The notes: a model not told the origin generated them from the sequence alone. Counted from the first letter of the stretch, positions 17,870 to 26,463 are shown. The stretch is 64,000 nucleotides of DNA from Saprospira grandis DSM 2844 (GCF_000275825.1 NZ_JH719942.1:503600-567599), one strand, 5' to 3'. Program-made: numbers and translations.

Positions 17870-18433
17870 TTAGGGTCGAATAAACTCCAATTCTTCCTTG
17901 GGGCCAATACGGACAATGGTGGAGGGGGCCACTTCTTGGCGATCATCTTGGCCGTACTCACAAACATAATCTACTTTTTCTATGAGGCTGGGGTCAATTT
18001 CGCCAAAATGGGCTGGGCTAGCTTGGCCGCTATAATTGGCAGAGGTAGAGACCACGGCTCGGCCAAAGGTGCGGATAAAATCTTGGCAAAAAGCAGATTG
18101 GCAGACGCGGATAGCGATGCTGCCATCGGCGGCCAAGAGTTCTTTGGGCAATTTTTTGGGTTGATCGTAAATAATGGTGAGCGGGCGTTCATGAAAGCTA
18201 ATGAGCTTAGCGGCCTTTGGGGGAATGGGAAAAACGTATTGCTTCAGCATCTCGATATCGGAGACGAGGAGAATCAGTGACTTTTCTGTGGGGCGGCCTT
18301 TGAGGGCATACAACTGCTGGACGGCGGCTACATTATGGGCATCGCAGCCCAGGCCCCAGATGGTGTCTGTAGGATAGAGCAGGCTCCCTCCCTTTTGCAG
18401 ACAGGCTAAAATTGCTGCTTTTTCGTCTTTCAT
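17870..18433 (-). CDS. tsaC: Threonylcarbamoyl-AMP synthase (YrdC/Sua5 family)
   Basis: Makes threonylcarbamoyl-AMP from threonine, bicarbonate and ATP for the t6A37 modification of ANN-decoding tRNAs. The 187 residues have the YrdC fold: YPTDTIWGLGCDA at about 20, KGRPTEKSLILLV at 45-60 (KxR..K ligands), and STSANYSGQ near 132. There is no long Sua5 C-terminal domain, so it is the short TsaC form. It stands alone, upstream of cca on the same strand. Confidence 0.9.
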   Translation of the reverse strand: MKDEKAAILACLQKGGSLLYPTDTIWGLGCDAHNVAAVQQLYALKGRPTEKSLILLVSDIEMLKQYVFPIPPKAAKLISFHERPLTIIYDQPKKLPKELLAADGSIAIRVCQSAFCQDFIRTFGRAVVSTSANYSGQASPAHFGEIDPSLIEKVDYVCEYGQDDRQEVAPSTIVRIGPKEELEFIRP

Positions 18434-18572
18434 TCTGTAGTTATATTAGGTCTTAAATTTTGGTCCTTAAGCAAGGGGGCAAAAAGCTATACTTTAGTTC
18501 CCCCAGATGTTCCGCACAAAAGTAATAGGATTAATGCGTTTTACCGCATTTAATTTTGGTCCATTTGGATGG

Positions 18573-18711
18573 GACAGGCGGCGAAGCCGCCGCAGGCTGA
18601 GGGATGGAAAGGGTGGCCGCAGGCCAGACCGAGGCAGCAAAGCTGCCGATGGGCCGAGCAGACCTGCGAGCCCGACACAGCCCGACCCGCCCGCAGGGCG
18701 GGGCAGCCCCA
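18573..18711 (-). repeat. GC-rich structured element, copy 7
   Basis: Closing helix GGGCTG/CAGCCT, intact core AGGTCTGCTCGGCCC, internal hairpin GGCAGC-TTT-GCTGCC. Lies after the terminator of the 18758 gene, in the same direction. No gene is seen in 18434-18572. Confidence 0.9.
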
Positions 18712-18716
18712 AAAAA

Positions 18717-18750
18717 AGAAAAGCCAGCCCTTCTCAAGAAAAGCTGGCGA
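18717..18750 (-). terminator. Terminator after the YwqG-like gene
   Basis: Hairpin GCCAGCTTTTC..GGGCTGGC with a T-run on the minus strand, a few bases after the stop at 18758. Confidence 0.75.
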
Positions 18751-18757
18751 AAAATGT

Positions 18758-19375
18758 TTAGTAGCATTGCCAGAAGGCGGTATCTTCAAAGAGATACATG
18801 ACGCCTGAGTCGCCGAGGTTAAGCTCTGGCGCCAGTCGCTCATCAAATTGGCCAATAAAGGGGCCATGATGTTCATCGCTTTGGAGCCAGAGTGGTTGGC
18901 CGCCCAGGTAAGCGCAATTGAACAGTTGTTGGCGGATGGCCTTTAGGGCTTCATTGGGCGCTTCCCAGCCAAAAATTTCGCTAGGGAGCATTAGGGCTTT
19001 TTGCTGTATCATTTGAGTAGAAAGGGGCGCAATAGGCGGCGTGTTGGGCATAGCGGCTTGGCCAGTATGGAAATGGAGCTGGCTAGAGTCATTGAAGGGT
19101 AAAAAAGCCTCATTATCTTCTGGATTCGCCACAAAAAGAGAGAGAAAATCGGCTGGGGGGTTGGGCAGCTGCCGCAAATCTAGGCGCAAAACATGCTGCA
19201 TCGGCTGGCCTTGGCGTTCGGGCCAATCCGTTAACTGGCTGGCTTGACCGCCATAATAAGAAAGGCTGGCGCCGCCTTCTTCTCGCCAAAGGAGGATAAC
19301 TTTTTCTTGTTTTGCCTCAGGGTTTTGGGCAAAATAGGCCTGGGCGGCCTGTTGGAGTGATTCGTACTTATTCAT
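18758..19375 (-). CDS. DUF1963/YwqG-like protein
   Basis: Start chosen at 19375 (MNKYESLQQA), four bases after the holA stop; the longer frame upstream lies within holA. About 205 residues resembling the YwqG family: LSYYGGQAS, then LRLDLRQLP, FLPFNDSSQLHFHTGQ, and a C-terminal LGDSGVMYLFEDTAFWQCY, the usual end of such proteins. The family has no firm function. It is probably co-transcribed with holA. Confidence 0.7.
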   Translation of the reverse strand: MNKYESLQQAAQAYFAQNPEAKQEKVILLWREEGGASLSYYGGQASQLTDWPERQGQPMQHVLRLDLRQLPNPPADFLSLFVANPEDNEAFLPFNDSSQLHFHTGQAAMPNTPPIAPLSTQMIQQKALMLPSEIFGWEAPNEALKAIRQQLFNCAYLGGQPLWLQSDEHHGPFIGQFDERLAPELNLGDSGVMYLFEDTAFWQCY

Positions 19376-19379
19376 AGGC

Positions 19380-20450
19380 TTAATCAATTTGTAAAATTCG
19401 GGAGACCAGCTCTTGTAGGAGTTGGCCCGACTCAGTTTGTTCATTGAAAAAATCGCCCACTTGTGGCCAGCCCACCCCTTTAGAGCGGAGGTCATAGATT
19501 TTGAGCAGGGCGATAACTTCCTCTAGATGAGGCAGCGCATAATTTTTTTGCACATGGCGATAATCGGCAAAGCGTTTTGTTTTTTGGCCTGGGCGGCCAT
19601 AGGCTCTTTGGCCAATGGCCCCAGCAATACTGACATCATCTAGGTTGCTCAGGAAGCGGCAAATATAGGCCTTACTAAAGAAATTGTAGAGCACGCCCGT
19701 GAGCATGGGCAGGGGGCCCGCTTTGGGATTGGCCTGATAATACTTGACAATTCGCTGGGCCTTGAGGGCATCTTTTTGGGCCAGGGCCGATTGTAGTTCA
19801 AAGACATTATAATCCTTGCTAATGCCAATATTTTTCTCAATTTCTGCCTTTCCGATTAATTGGCCCTTAGGGTGGTTAATCAGCAACTTTTCGAGTTCAT
19901 TGGCGATCTTGCTCAGATCGTTGCCCAGATATTCGGCCAGCAAGAGGCCCGCCTCTTCTTCTATTTGGGCGCCTTTGTCCTTGAGGTAATTGCGGATCCA
20001 ATTGGGCAGCTCATTTTCATAGGGCTTTTTGCTTTCAAAAAGGACCGCCTTGCCCGCTTTTTCGGCCACTTTGAGGCTTTTGCCTAGCTTTTTGCGGCTA
20101 TCGAGTTTTTTGTGCTTATGTAAAATAAGCAAAAGCGTAGTGGGCAAGGGGTTTTTGACATAAGCCTCTAGTTGGTCCAAACTGCGCATACTTTGGGCCT
20201 CCTTAAGGACCACCAACTGCCGTTCGGCCAGCATAGGGTAACGGCGGGCGGCATCTAGAACCTGCTTAAAGTCGGTATCCTTGCCATACAAAATCGTTTG
20301 ATTGAAGGCTTTTTGGTCCTCAGAAAGCGTATTGGCCTCAATAAAGTCGGCAATTTCATCAATATAAAACTCCTCCTCGCCATGCAAGAAGTAGATCGGG
20401 GCGATTTTCCCCTGCTTAACATCTCGGATAATTTCTTTGGGGCTAGCCAT
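19380..20450 (-). CDS. holA: DNA polymerase III delta subunit
   Basis: Clamp-loader subunit that opens the beta clamp. 356 residues: PIYFLHGEEEFYIDEIADFIE opens the protein, in place of a Walker motif, as expected for delta. Then follow RRYPMLAERQLVVLKEAQ, LPNWIRNYLKDKGA, and the C-terminal helical collar (LPMLTGVLYNFFSK). Length and motifs match HolA. It starts four bases upstream of the ferredoxin reductase stop codon side of the same strand and is followed closely by the YwqG-like gene. Confidence 0.9.
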   Translation of the reverse strand: MASPKEIIRDVKQGKIAPIYFLHGEEEFYIDEIADFIEANTLSEDQKAFNQTILYGKDTDFKQVLDAARRYPMLAERQLVVLKEAQSMRSLDQLEAYVKNPLPTTLLLILHKHKKLDSRKKLGKSLKVAEKAGKAVLFESKKPYENELPNWIRNYLKDKGAQIEEEAGLLLAEYLGNDLSKIANELEKLLINHPKGQLIGKAEIEKNIGISKDYNVFELQSALAQKDALKAQRIVKYYQANPKAGPLPMLTGVLYNFFSKAYICRFLSNLDDVSIAGAIGQRAYGRPGQKTKRFADYRHVQKNYALPHLEEVIALLKIYDLRSKGVGWPQVGDFFNEQTESGQLLQELVSRILQID

Positions 20451-20453
20451 AAA

Positions 20454-21557
20454 TTAGACATCAAAGTTGATACGGACAATAGGCGTAGTGGGCTTAGACT
20501 GGCAGCTGAGGATAAAGCCTTGGGCGACCTCCTCCTCATCTAGGGCCAGACAGCGTTCCATCTCTACGCTTCCTTCTTCTATTTTGGCCATACAGCTAGA
20601 GCAGGCGCCAGACATACAAGAAAAAGGCGCATCGGCCCCTACCCTACGCAAACCGTCTAAGATAGATTCTTTCTTTTGCAAAACAACCTCAAAGTCTTCC
20701 CCATCGATGCGGGCATAGACCTTGGCATTGGCTTGAGCATTCACCTCATTTTTTGGGGCTTCATCGGCATTGAACCATTCTCTGTGGATTTGGTCGACAC
20801 CCAAGTTTTCGCCTGCTTTTTGGGCGGCATCCATCAGTCCGGCGGGTCCACAAAGATAAAGCGCTTTGGGGCGACCATCCTCTGCCTGATGCTGCTTGAT
20901 AAAGCGGCTGGCCTTTTTGGCGTCAATTCGGCCCTGTTCGCCCTTCCAGCTTCTGTTCTTTTTGGCAAATAGGCCCATAAAACCACCAGAGGTTTCGGTT
21001 TTGGGTTGGCTCAGGATATGTTTCACGAGCAATTGGCCAGCATAGCGTTTTTCTAGGCGGTCTAGCTCTTCTCTAAACAAAATGCTATCTTCTGTTCTGT
21101 TTTGGTAATAGAGAAAAACCCGACTTTTTGGGGCCAGCTCAATCACTGATTTCAAGATAGACAAGAGCGGCGTCAGTCCGCTTCCGCCCCCAAAAAGGAA
21201 ATAATCTTTCTTCTCATCGGCTTGGGGCTGGGCCACAAAATGGCCTTCTGGGGGCATGACCTCAATTTGGTCTCCTGCCTTAAGCTGATCGTTAATATGA
21301 TTAGAGACTAGGCCCTTGGGCACTCTTTTGACGGCCACGGCCAAATCTTGGTCTAGGGCAGGGCTAGAGCAGAGCGAATAGGCTCGGCGTTCTTCTTGGC
21401 CATTGAGGACAAAACGAAGCGTAACATATTGGCCCGCAAGATAGCTAAACGGCTCCTTGAGCGCTTGAGGAATATCAAAAACGAGCTTTACGGTATCGTT
21501 AGATAGCGAAATGACTTCTTTTAGTGTAAGCGTATAAAACTGATGGGCTGCATCCAT
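20454..21557 (-). CDS. Ferredoxin reductase with C-terminal 2Fe-2S domain
   Basis: 367 residues of the PaaE/HmpX-like type. FAD-binding domain with RAYSLCSSP near 60, NAD(P)-binding domain with GGGSGLTPLLSILK near 120, and C-terminal 2Fe-2S ferredoxin domain with CMSGACSSCMAKI and a final Cys in LSCQSKP. It would move electrons from NAD(P)H to an oxygenase or other partner; the partner is not in the window. The usual upstream neighbour is the TetR gene now cut by an IS element, so the gene may have lost or gained control by the IS. Confidence 0.85.
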   Translation of the reverse strand: MDAAHQFYTLTLKEVISLSNDTVKLVFDIPQALKEPFSYLAGQYVTLRFVLNGQEERRAYSLCSSPALDQDLAVAVKRVPKGLVSNHINDQLKAGDQIEVMPPEGHFVAQPQADEKKDYFLFGGGSGLTPLLSILKSVIELAPKSRVFLYYQNRTEDSILFREELDRLEKRYAGQLLVKHILSQPKTETSGGFMGLFAKKNRSWKGEQGRIDAKKASRFIKQHQAEDGRPKALYLCGPAGLMDAAQKAGENLGVDQIHREWFNADEAPKNEVNAQANAKVYARIDGEDFEVVLQKKESILDGLRRVGADAPFSCMSGACSSCMAKIEEGSVEMERCLALDEEEVAQGFILSCQSKPTTPIVRINFDV

Positions 21558-21565
21558 AAAAAAGC

Positions 21566-21680
21566 TTATTGTTCTTCTTGCTCCCTTGCATTTTTTTGCA
21601 GATAGCTCTGCTTAAAAATACCTCGGCTTTTCATCAAAAAATAATTATCAAAGGCGGCTTGCAAAGAGATATCATACTCT
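21566..21680 (-). pseudogene. 3' end of the IS-interrupted tetR gene
   Basis: After removing the IS and one copy of its TCT target duplication, the tetR frame continues in phase through this stretch: FLQEYDISLQAAF, then NYFLMKSRGIFKQ, to a stop at 21566-21568. That stop lies nine bases before the ferredoxin reductase start. This fragment supplies the natural C-terminus of the regulator, about 38 residues. Confidence 0.85.
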
Positions 21681-22610
21681 GAGTTTGTTTAAAAATTTCG
21701 TTTTAGGAAAATAAGTATAAAGGCTAAATAGTGTAGACTCGCCCAGTTGTCGGCTTTTCTTTCAAAACGAATGAGTAAAATTTTGAATGCGTCAATCCAT
21801 GCGTTAGTTCGCTCAACAGAAAAGCGTTCTTTGTAAAGTTCCTCATCTATAATATCTTGATAATAAGCTTTTTTTCTATTTCTTTTGTTGTGGTCAATAT
21901 TAGGGATAATGCCCATTTTTTGGCAGTTTTCTCTAAGTTTTTTGCTATCAAACCCTGCATCAGCATTCATAAATAAACCATCAGGAGAGATGTCTGAAAG
22001 CTGCAGATCGGCAAGCTATTTTTTGGAAATGACTCTCGATTTCAAACAAATCATTATGGTTTCCCGCAAAAGGCGGAGACATAGCGATTGGCAGCCCATT
22101 TTTATCTGTGAGAAAGAGAGCATTTGTGGTTTTGGACTTTTTTCGGCCCTGATAACCCACAGCTTCGCCCCCTCTTTTCGCTGGGGTATGACTTCCGTCA
22201 AGCTGTATACTAGATAAATCTAAACAAGATTTTCATGGGCTAGAAATTGGATCCACACTTTTTGCCAAATACCAGACTCGGACCAGCTATTGAAGTAGTA
22301 ATATACTGTTTGCCAGCAAATTAGAACTTCGTCAAAAAAAGATTGTATCGGTAATTCTCTCCACTGACAACCTGTTTTAAGCCTATAAATTATCGCTTTA
22401 ACAATTTGCCACAGAGGCGCTTTGGTTTTTCGAGCCAATTTTTTTTCGGGAAAAAATGCTAATATTTTTTCCGTAATAAATTCTTTTGATAAATTCACAA
22501 CCATGTTGCAAAGCCTTTTTTTGTTTTTGTCGTAATCAACAATAATAAGCGCTTTGCAGCATTTTTTTTTGCCTTAGTCTAGCTGCTGACTAAAAAATTT
22601 AAACAAGCTC
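21681..22610. mobile_element. IS5-family insertion sequence, 930 bp
   Basis: Ends are imperfect inverted repeats: GAGTTTGTTTAAA on the left and GAGCTTGTTTAAA (reverse complement of the right end). A TCT is present on both sides (21678-21680 and 22611-22613), which fits a 3-bp target duplication. Size, the DDE-type transposase and the single minus-strand coding region suit an IS5-family element. It sits inside tetR; the reconstructed junction is in frame. Confidence 0.85.
21689..22504 (-). pseudogene. IS5-family DDE transposase, frame-disrupted
   Basis: Three pieces: residues 1-94 end at 22220 (LSKEFITEKILAFFPEKK, with GCQWRELP); the middle piece has LDGSHTPAKRGGEAVGYQG and PPFAGNHNDL; the last has NADAGFDSKKLRENC and ERFSVERTNAWIDAFK. 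The catalytic D, D and E can all be seen (QLDGSH, NADAGFD, FSVERTNAW). A -1 shift near 22220 is possible as programmed frameshifting, as in some IS5 groups. A second shift beside a run of six T at 22019-22024 returns to the first frame and looks like a lesion or a sequencing error. About 270 codons in total. Confidence 0.8.
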
Positions 22611-23137
22611 TCTTGCAAAAAGGCTTCATCGGCTACAGAGCGGATGAACATTTTATCTGTTAGGGCCAACAGACGAGGATTGATATCGTTCATGATACCG
22701 GCCTCGATTCCTTTTCGGTAGAAGGCTTCGGCCACAAAGAGGGCTCGATCTTGAAAATCCCGCATTTTGGCCCAGAGCTCAGGGTAAAGCTGTCGGCTAT
22801 CAATGAGAAACTGATTGGACATTTCGGCCAGCATAACCGAGGCCGTTTTGATCACCTCAAAATAGCGTTCGCTAAAGGTAATTTTATCATCGCTTAATTG
22901 GTCCTCAAAGGCTTCAATTTCGGTAATTCGGAGGCGGACCACGGCATCTAGGATTTCGGCTCTAGAGGCAAAATATTTATACAAAGTGGCCTTGCTAATG
23001 CCCAATTTTGCGGCAATATCGTCCATAGTAAATTTGGTCAATCCATTGCGGAGATAGACCGTAGAGAGTTGTTCGATCCAGCTAGCTTTGAGGCTAGGGT
23101 CATCGATTCGTTCTTTTTTGACTGGTTTTCGTCCCAT
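22574..23137 (-). pseudogene. TetR-family regulator, 3' end replaced by IS
   Basis: The open frame has 187 codons. The N-terminus holds the helix-turn-helix (FTMDDIAAKLGISKATLYKYF, about 37-57) preceded by basic MGRKPVKKER. The ligand domain runs to DEAFLQE. The final ten codons (SLFKFFSQQLD) come from the IS terminal repeat, not from the gene. The authentic C-terminus lies at 21566-21680. The truncated product loses about 38 residues, which in TetR proteins belong to the dimer-forming part, so DNA-binding function is doubtful. Confidence 0.85.
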
Positions 23138-23217
23138 ATATTTTTGGAGTAGCGGCTAAAAAACTTTTTTCTGGCCCTAAAGTTACCAAGTTTTGCGCAA
23201 TTTTTTTTTGTTTTTTT

Positions 23218-23330
23218 GGGGCCTCCCGCCTGCGGCGGGCGCTACGTTTCGCCGCTCGCTGCTCGCTCGGCCCTTCGCCGCTTTCAGCGGCTCGGTCTGG
23301 CCTTCGGCCACGGCTGCACATCGCTAGGCC
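23218..23330 (+). repeat. GC-rich structured element, copy 8
   Basis: Core variant CGCTGCTCGCTCGGCCC, internal hairpin CCGCT-TTC-AGCGG, closing helix GGCCT/AGGCC. Pairs with copy 9 across a 97-bp spacer rich in small hairpins (GCCGCCCTTCGGGCGGC). Confidence 0.9.
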
Positions 23331-23427
23331 GTTGCCAGCCGCCCTTCGGGCGGCCAAAAGCAGGCCTGGGGGCCTGCCCCGCAGTTCCGCCTAAGCCTTT
23401 TTGGACCAAATAGAGGGCTTGGCGCCA

Positions 23428-23570
23428 TGGCCCAGCGCTGCGGAGTGGGTGGCCGAAGGCCAGACCGAGCTTTTTGAGCAAAGCGAAAAAGCGAAGGGCC
23501 GAACAGACCTGTGAGCCCCGTAGCATAGCGGCGGCCGACCTAGGCAGAGCCTAGCCGGCCGCGGGCCCCA
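23428..23570 (-). repeat. GC-rich structured element, copy 9
   Basis: Closing helix GGCCC/GGGCC, core variant ACAGGTCTGTTCGG, internal cassette with GCTTTTT..AAAAGC-type pairing (TTTTTGAGCAAAGCGAAAAA). Arm hairpin built on GGCTAGGCTCTGCCTAGG. Confidence 0.9.
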
Positions 23571-23574
23571 AAAA

Positions 23575-23612
23575 GAAAAAGCCAGTCCTCTTTACAGAAA
23601 ACTGGCTTTATA
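23575..23612 (-). terminator. Terminator-like hairpin
   Basis: GCCAGT/ACTGGC stem with a T-run on the minus strand, between the SRP RNA and copy 9. It could terminate read-through from the RNA gene. Confidence 0.65.
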
Positions 23613-23639
23613 TATAGTCTATTGATGATTCTCATAAAA

Positions 23640-23742
23640 AAAGGAGCCCGATCTACACCAAGCGCTCAACCACCTACCCTTGCTTCGTTTCCGACCTGGG
23701 GGAATTCAGTAGGAGCTGCCCGTGTCTCTTGGCTCCGCTGCA
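23640..23742 (-). ncRNA. ffs: Signal recognition particle RNA, small (4.5S) type
   Basis: Read on the minus strand, the ends pair (GGAGCC at the 5' side, GGGCTCC at the 3' side), and the apical domain contains the conserved CAGGTCGGAAACGAAGCA of bacterial SRP RNA helix 8, which binds Ffh. Length about 100 nt. A run of T follows immediately on the minus strand. Not encoded in any protein reading frame, and the neighbours are unrelated. Confidence 0.85.
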
Positions 23743-23901
23743 AATATAAGGTGGCTTTTTAGATTTGCCAAATCTTTTTTGAGGAGAAAAGGCCATAGCG
23801 AGGCTAAGTCTTTTGGAATCAGGCAGAAAAAAATCAGAAAAAGGGAGAATTAGATAGGGGGAGGCTTTAAATTAAACATCTGTTTAATAAAAAGAAAGTC
23901 T

Positions 23902-24495
23902 ATGAAGAAGTTAGTTTTATTTGCCCTCCTCCTCCTCGTTTTTGGTCCTTTGCAAGGGCAGCAATGGGAGTTGGCCAAAGAAAAATCGGAAATATCTGTT
24001 TATAGTCGGCCATTGGCGGCTTGGGAAATGCAAGAGAGTCGAGCCGAAATGTACATTTCGGCCAATTTAGAAGCGGTAGAGGCGGCCATTAAGCGGGCAG
24101 ATATGCGCAAAAAGTGGATGTATGAAACCCCATTAAATGAGAACCTAGAGCGGGTTTCTGATGATGAATTCTATGTTTATTATCAGGTAGATATGCCTTG
24201 GCCGATAGAAAATAGGGATAATGTGACGCATTATAAGATACATCGATTATCGGAGACAGAGTTGCGGATTGACTTTAGGAGTTGCCCAAAGAAGAAGGCC
24301 AAACAGGCGGGTTTTATACGGATTGAGGAGATGCAGGGGCATTGGTATTTTAAGGATATGGGTCGGGGGAAATTATTTGTTCGGCAGCAGTTGGTGGCTC
24401 ATGCTGGGGGGAGCATTCCGGCTTGGTTGGCCAAAAAATCGGTGGTTGAGGGGCCTTATAAAACGATGACGAAATTTAGGGCTTTATTGGAGTAG
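23902..24495 (+). CDS. Secreted START-domain protein
   Basis: 197 residues. A signal peptide (MKKLVLFALLLLVFGPLQGQ) is followed by a START-like lipid-binding domain: WELAKEKSEISVYSR at the start, KKWMYETPLNENLERV, DMPWPIENRDNVTHYKI, and GHWYFKDMGRGKLFVRQQL. The order and spacing fit bacterial START proteins that bind a hydrophobic ligand in a beta-barrel. The ligand is not known. It faces the TOPRIM gene across 20 bp of convergent DNA. Confidence 0.8.
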   Translation: MKKLVLFALLLLVFGPLQGQQWELAKEKSEISVYSRPLAAWEMQESRAEMYISANLEAVEAAIKRADMRKKWMYETPLNENLERVSDDEFYVYYQVDMPWPIENRDNVTHYKIHRLSETELRIDFRSCPKKKAKQAGFIRIEEMQGHWYFKDMGRGKLFVRQQLVAHAGGSIPAWLAKKSVVEGPYKTMTKFRALLE

Positions 24496-24515
24496 GGCCT
24501 TTTTTGTGACCTAGC

Positions 24516-25202
24516 TTATAGTTCTTTTTTTAATCGTTCACAAAGCAGCAAAAACTGTCGAAAACTATCTAGATGGTTAGTTTCTACAGTTCGGTTCTTC
24601 ATCTCTTTAAAATAGCTAGTGGTCAAGACTGCAGAAGGATTTGCTTTTGTATAGCGCATATTTTTTTCCTTTAGCATCTCTCTTAGGTAGTAGGCGTGAA
24701 ACTGTGCTACAGTTCCAGTTTGATTTGGGGCTAAGGGCATTTTTTCAGGATCTGCTATTCCCACATCATAATGTGCTTTTAAGGCTCTAAAGCGTTCTGA
24801 TTCTGGCGCTCTACTACAGACTCGTCGGTTTCCTAAGAACCAGCTTTCTATACAATGTTTATGAACAATAATTTCTAGTTTACAGTTGGTAGGCAAACTA
24901 AAATTGCGCTCTTTTAATGCTTTCTCTAGTGCAACTTTTCGATCAAGAAGAGACAAATCTTCACTATCTATACAGACCAGCAAATAATCGTAGTGATCTG
25001 CGAGTTCTGTGATATCTTCTGCAGCATGTACAAGATGATTATAGATCGAGGGAATTCCACCAGCAGAAAAAAGGTAATAATTATTATGCTGCACCTCCTG
25101 ATAGTCATCAACTCGACTAAGTTCGGGAAGTAGCCTAGCCAACCATTCTGGATAAGCCCTCATTTCTGTCTTAGCCCCCTCGACTATAATGTATAAATTC
25201 AT
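24516..25202 (-). CDS. TOPRIM-like nuclease partner (pair 1)
   Basis: 228 residues. The frame begins with a TOPRIM-type glutamate motif, YIIVEGAKTE, followed by the acidic CIDSEDLSLLDRK and the HKHCIESWFLGNR segment. The last is the IESW(L/F) sequence typical of RloB/DUF4276-like proteins. No other domain is seen. Its ATG comes two bases after the stop of the ATPase, so the two are one unit. OLD-like and RloA/RloB-type systems with this organisation act in phage defence. That role here is inferred. Confidence 0.65.
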   Translation of the reverse strand: MNLYIIVEGAKTEMRAYPEWLARLLPELSRVDDYQEVQHNNYYLFSAGGIPSIYNHLVHAAEDITELADHYDYLLVCIDSEDLSLLDRKVALEKALKERNFSLPTNCKLEIIVHKHCIESWFLGNRRVCSRAPESERFRALKAHYDVGIADPEKMPLAPNQTGTVAQFHAYYLREMLKEKNMRYTKANPSAVLTTSYFKEMKNRTVETNHLDSFRQFLLLCERLKKEL

Positions 25203-25204
25203 AA

Positions 25205-26320
25205 TTAGCTTGTTTGCACTCCTTGTCGATATTGCTTCAGGTTAATTAAACGAAGAAAACGTTCGTGTTTTGAATCTCCAAGGTTTAATCCTTTAGCATC
25301 AATAGTTGAAATGGTCCCTGCTTTTCGCTGTACTAGCTTCCAATAATCATAGGGCACCTGATTAATAATGTATGGATGATGGCTAGTGGCTATAAATTGA
25401 ATACTTTCTTGGCTATACAGCAAATCCTCTGTCAGAATATCAATACAATTAGTCCCCAAACTATTCTCAAATTCATCAATCAGTACCACTGTCCCTTTTT
25501 CCAACAAGTACATCTCTGCAATATGAATCAGGCTGCGCAACATACCTGAGGAAATGCGATATTGAGGAATCCAGTTATTAACTCCTTTCTCTTTTATAGA
25601 CAAAATAATTACTCGTCCCAAAAAAGAGCTAAGTTCTCCCATTCGGCCTGTTTTTATCTCTTCTACCTGAGGAAAGGCTGCAGAAAATTGCTCCTGTATA
25701 TCCTGAAAAAGGTCATCATTTTTTTCGTATAGCCAGTGCAATTTAACAATTGTGGGGAGTTCGGCAGCTTTTAACTCCTCTACAGTTTGGTAATCCTCCA
25801 TTCTATAATCAGTAGAAGATATCCCAACTTCTTTAGTGTGATCTCTTAAAATAATTTTCTGAAAGCCTTCATAAGCGGGACGGATCGCTTCTTCTTCCTT
25901 AAAAATGGAAATTAGGCTTTCTGTAAAAGAGAGCTTGGGCATTTTTTTACCCTCAAAATATATTTGCTCTCCTTTGCGCTCTGTAATTAGTTCATCATTT
26001 AACCAGAGTTTTTCTCGAAGTAATTTAGCCATTTTCTTTTTAGCACTCGTCTGCCAATCTAAGCCCTCTATCTCATCAACTAAAAAGTCAAATTCACCTG
26101 TCCAACGATAGTGCTGACCCTCATTCCGAAATTTGACATCCCATGCTAATCCATTTTGATTGCCCCCCTTACTAATCTTGACCAAGCTATTTATGGCCTG
26201 AAGAATCTGCGTTTTACCAACTCCCGAAATGCCAACTAAAAGTGTCAACTTTAGAAAGTGAATATCTTGAATTGACCACTCCTCTTGCATATGTTGATAA
26301 GCTAGACTATCAAGGTACAT
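25205..26320 (-). CDS. AAA ATPase, OLD/RloA-like (pair 1)
   Basis: 371 residues of the ABC-type ATPase fold. Walker A GISGVGKT at 30-37. A long variable middle follows, then a signature-like region (YRISSGMLRSLIHIAEMYLLEKG), Walker B TVVLIDEFEN, and an H-loop in IATSHHPYIINQVP. Directly followed by a TOPRIM-like gene. In the RloA/RloB and PARIS-like systems such an ATPase senses phage products and controls the nuclease. The exact system is not determinable from sequence. It starts at the end of a 303-bp region holding only terminators. Confidence 0.75.
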   Translation of the reverse strand: MYLDSLAYQHMQEEWSIQDIHFLKLTLLVGISGVGKTQILQAINSLVKISKGGNQNGLAWDVKFRNEGQHYRWTGEFDFLVDEIEGLDWQTSAKKKMAKLLREKLWLNDELITERKGEQIYFEGKKMPKLSFTESLISIFKEEEAIRPAYEGFQKIILRDHTKEVGISSTDYRMEDYQTVEELKAAELPTIVKLHWLYEKNDDLFQDIQEQFSAAFPQVEEIKTGRMGELSSFLGRVIILSIKEKGVNNWIPQYRISSGMLRSLIHIAEMYLLEKGTVVLIDEFENSLGTNCIDILTEDLLYSQESIQFIATSHHPYIINQVPYDYWKLVQRKAGTISTIDAKGLNLGDSKHERFLRLINLKQYRQGVQTS

Positions 26321-26410
26321 AGGATACTAAATTTATTTTGTACAAAATCAAAATGTTGTCAAACTGCTTATCTCAAGATAAGCGTTTTTTTACAAATGCT
26401 TAAATATCCT

Positions 26411-26450
26411 AAAAAAGGCCCCGCTAGCAGTTGCTAGCGGGGCCTTTTTT
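26411..26450. terminator. Bidirectional terminator
   Basis: Perfect hairpin GGCCCCGCTAGCA / TGCTAGCGGGGCC, flanked by A-runs and T-runs on either side. Lies between the ATPase and the NAD-salvage operon. Confidence 0.85.
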
Positions 26451-26463
26451 CTGGCTTAAAATA

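Noticed and set aside
18494-18876. Several long open frames on both strands (and similar ones at 1332-1532, 23100-23526, 29592-29898, 37836-38177, 44727-45026)
   Set aside because: They run through GC-rich elements, where GC-rich palindromes have few stop codons. They encode Arg/Ala/Pro-rich strings, differ in frame between copies, and lack credible starts.
19376-19495. Upstream extension of the YwqG-like frame
   Set aside because: It lies wholly inside holA and has no family similarity; the start at 19375 follows the holA stop directly.
22016-22201. 61-codon frame inside the IS
   Set aside because: It is a wrong-frame reading; the transposase middle part lies in another frame with the conserved LDGSH and NHND motifs.
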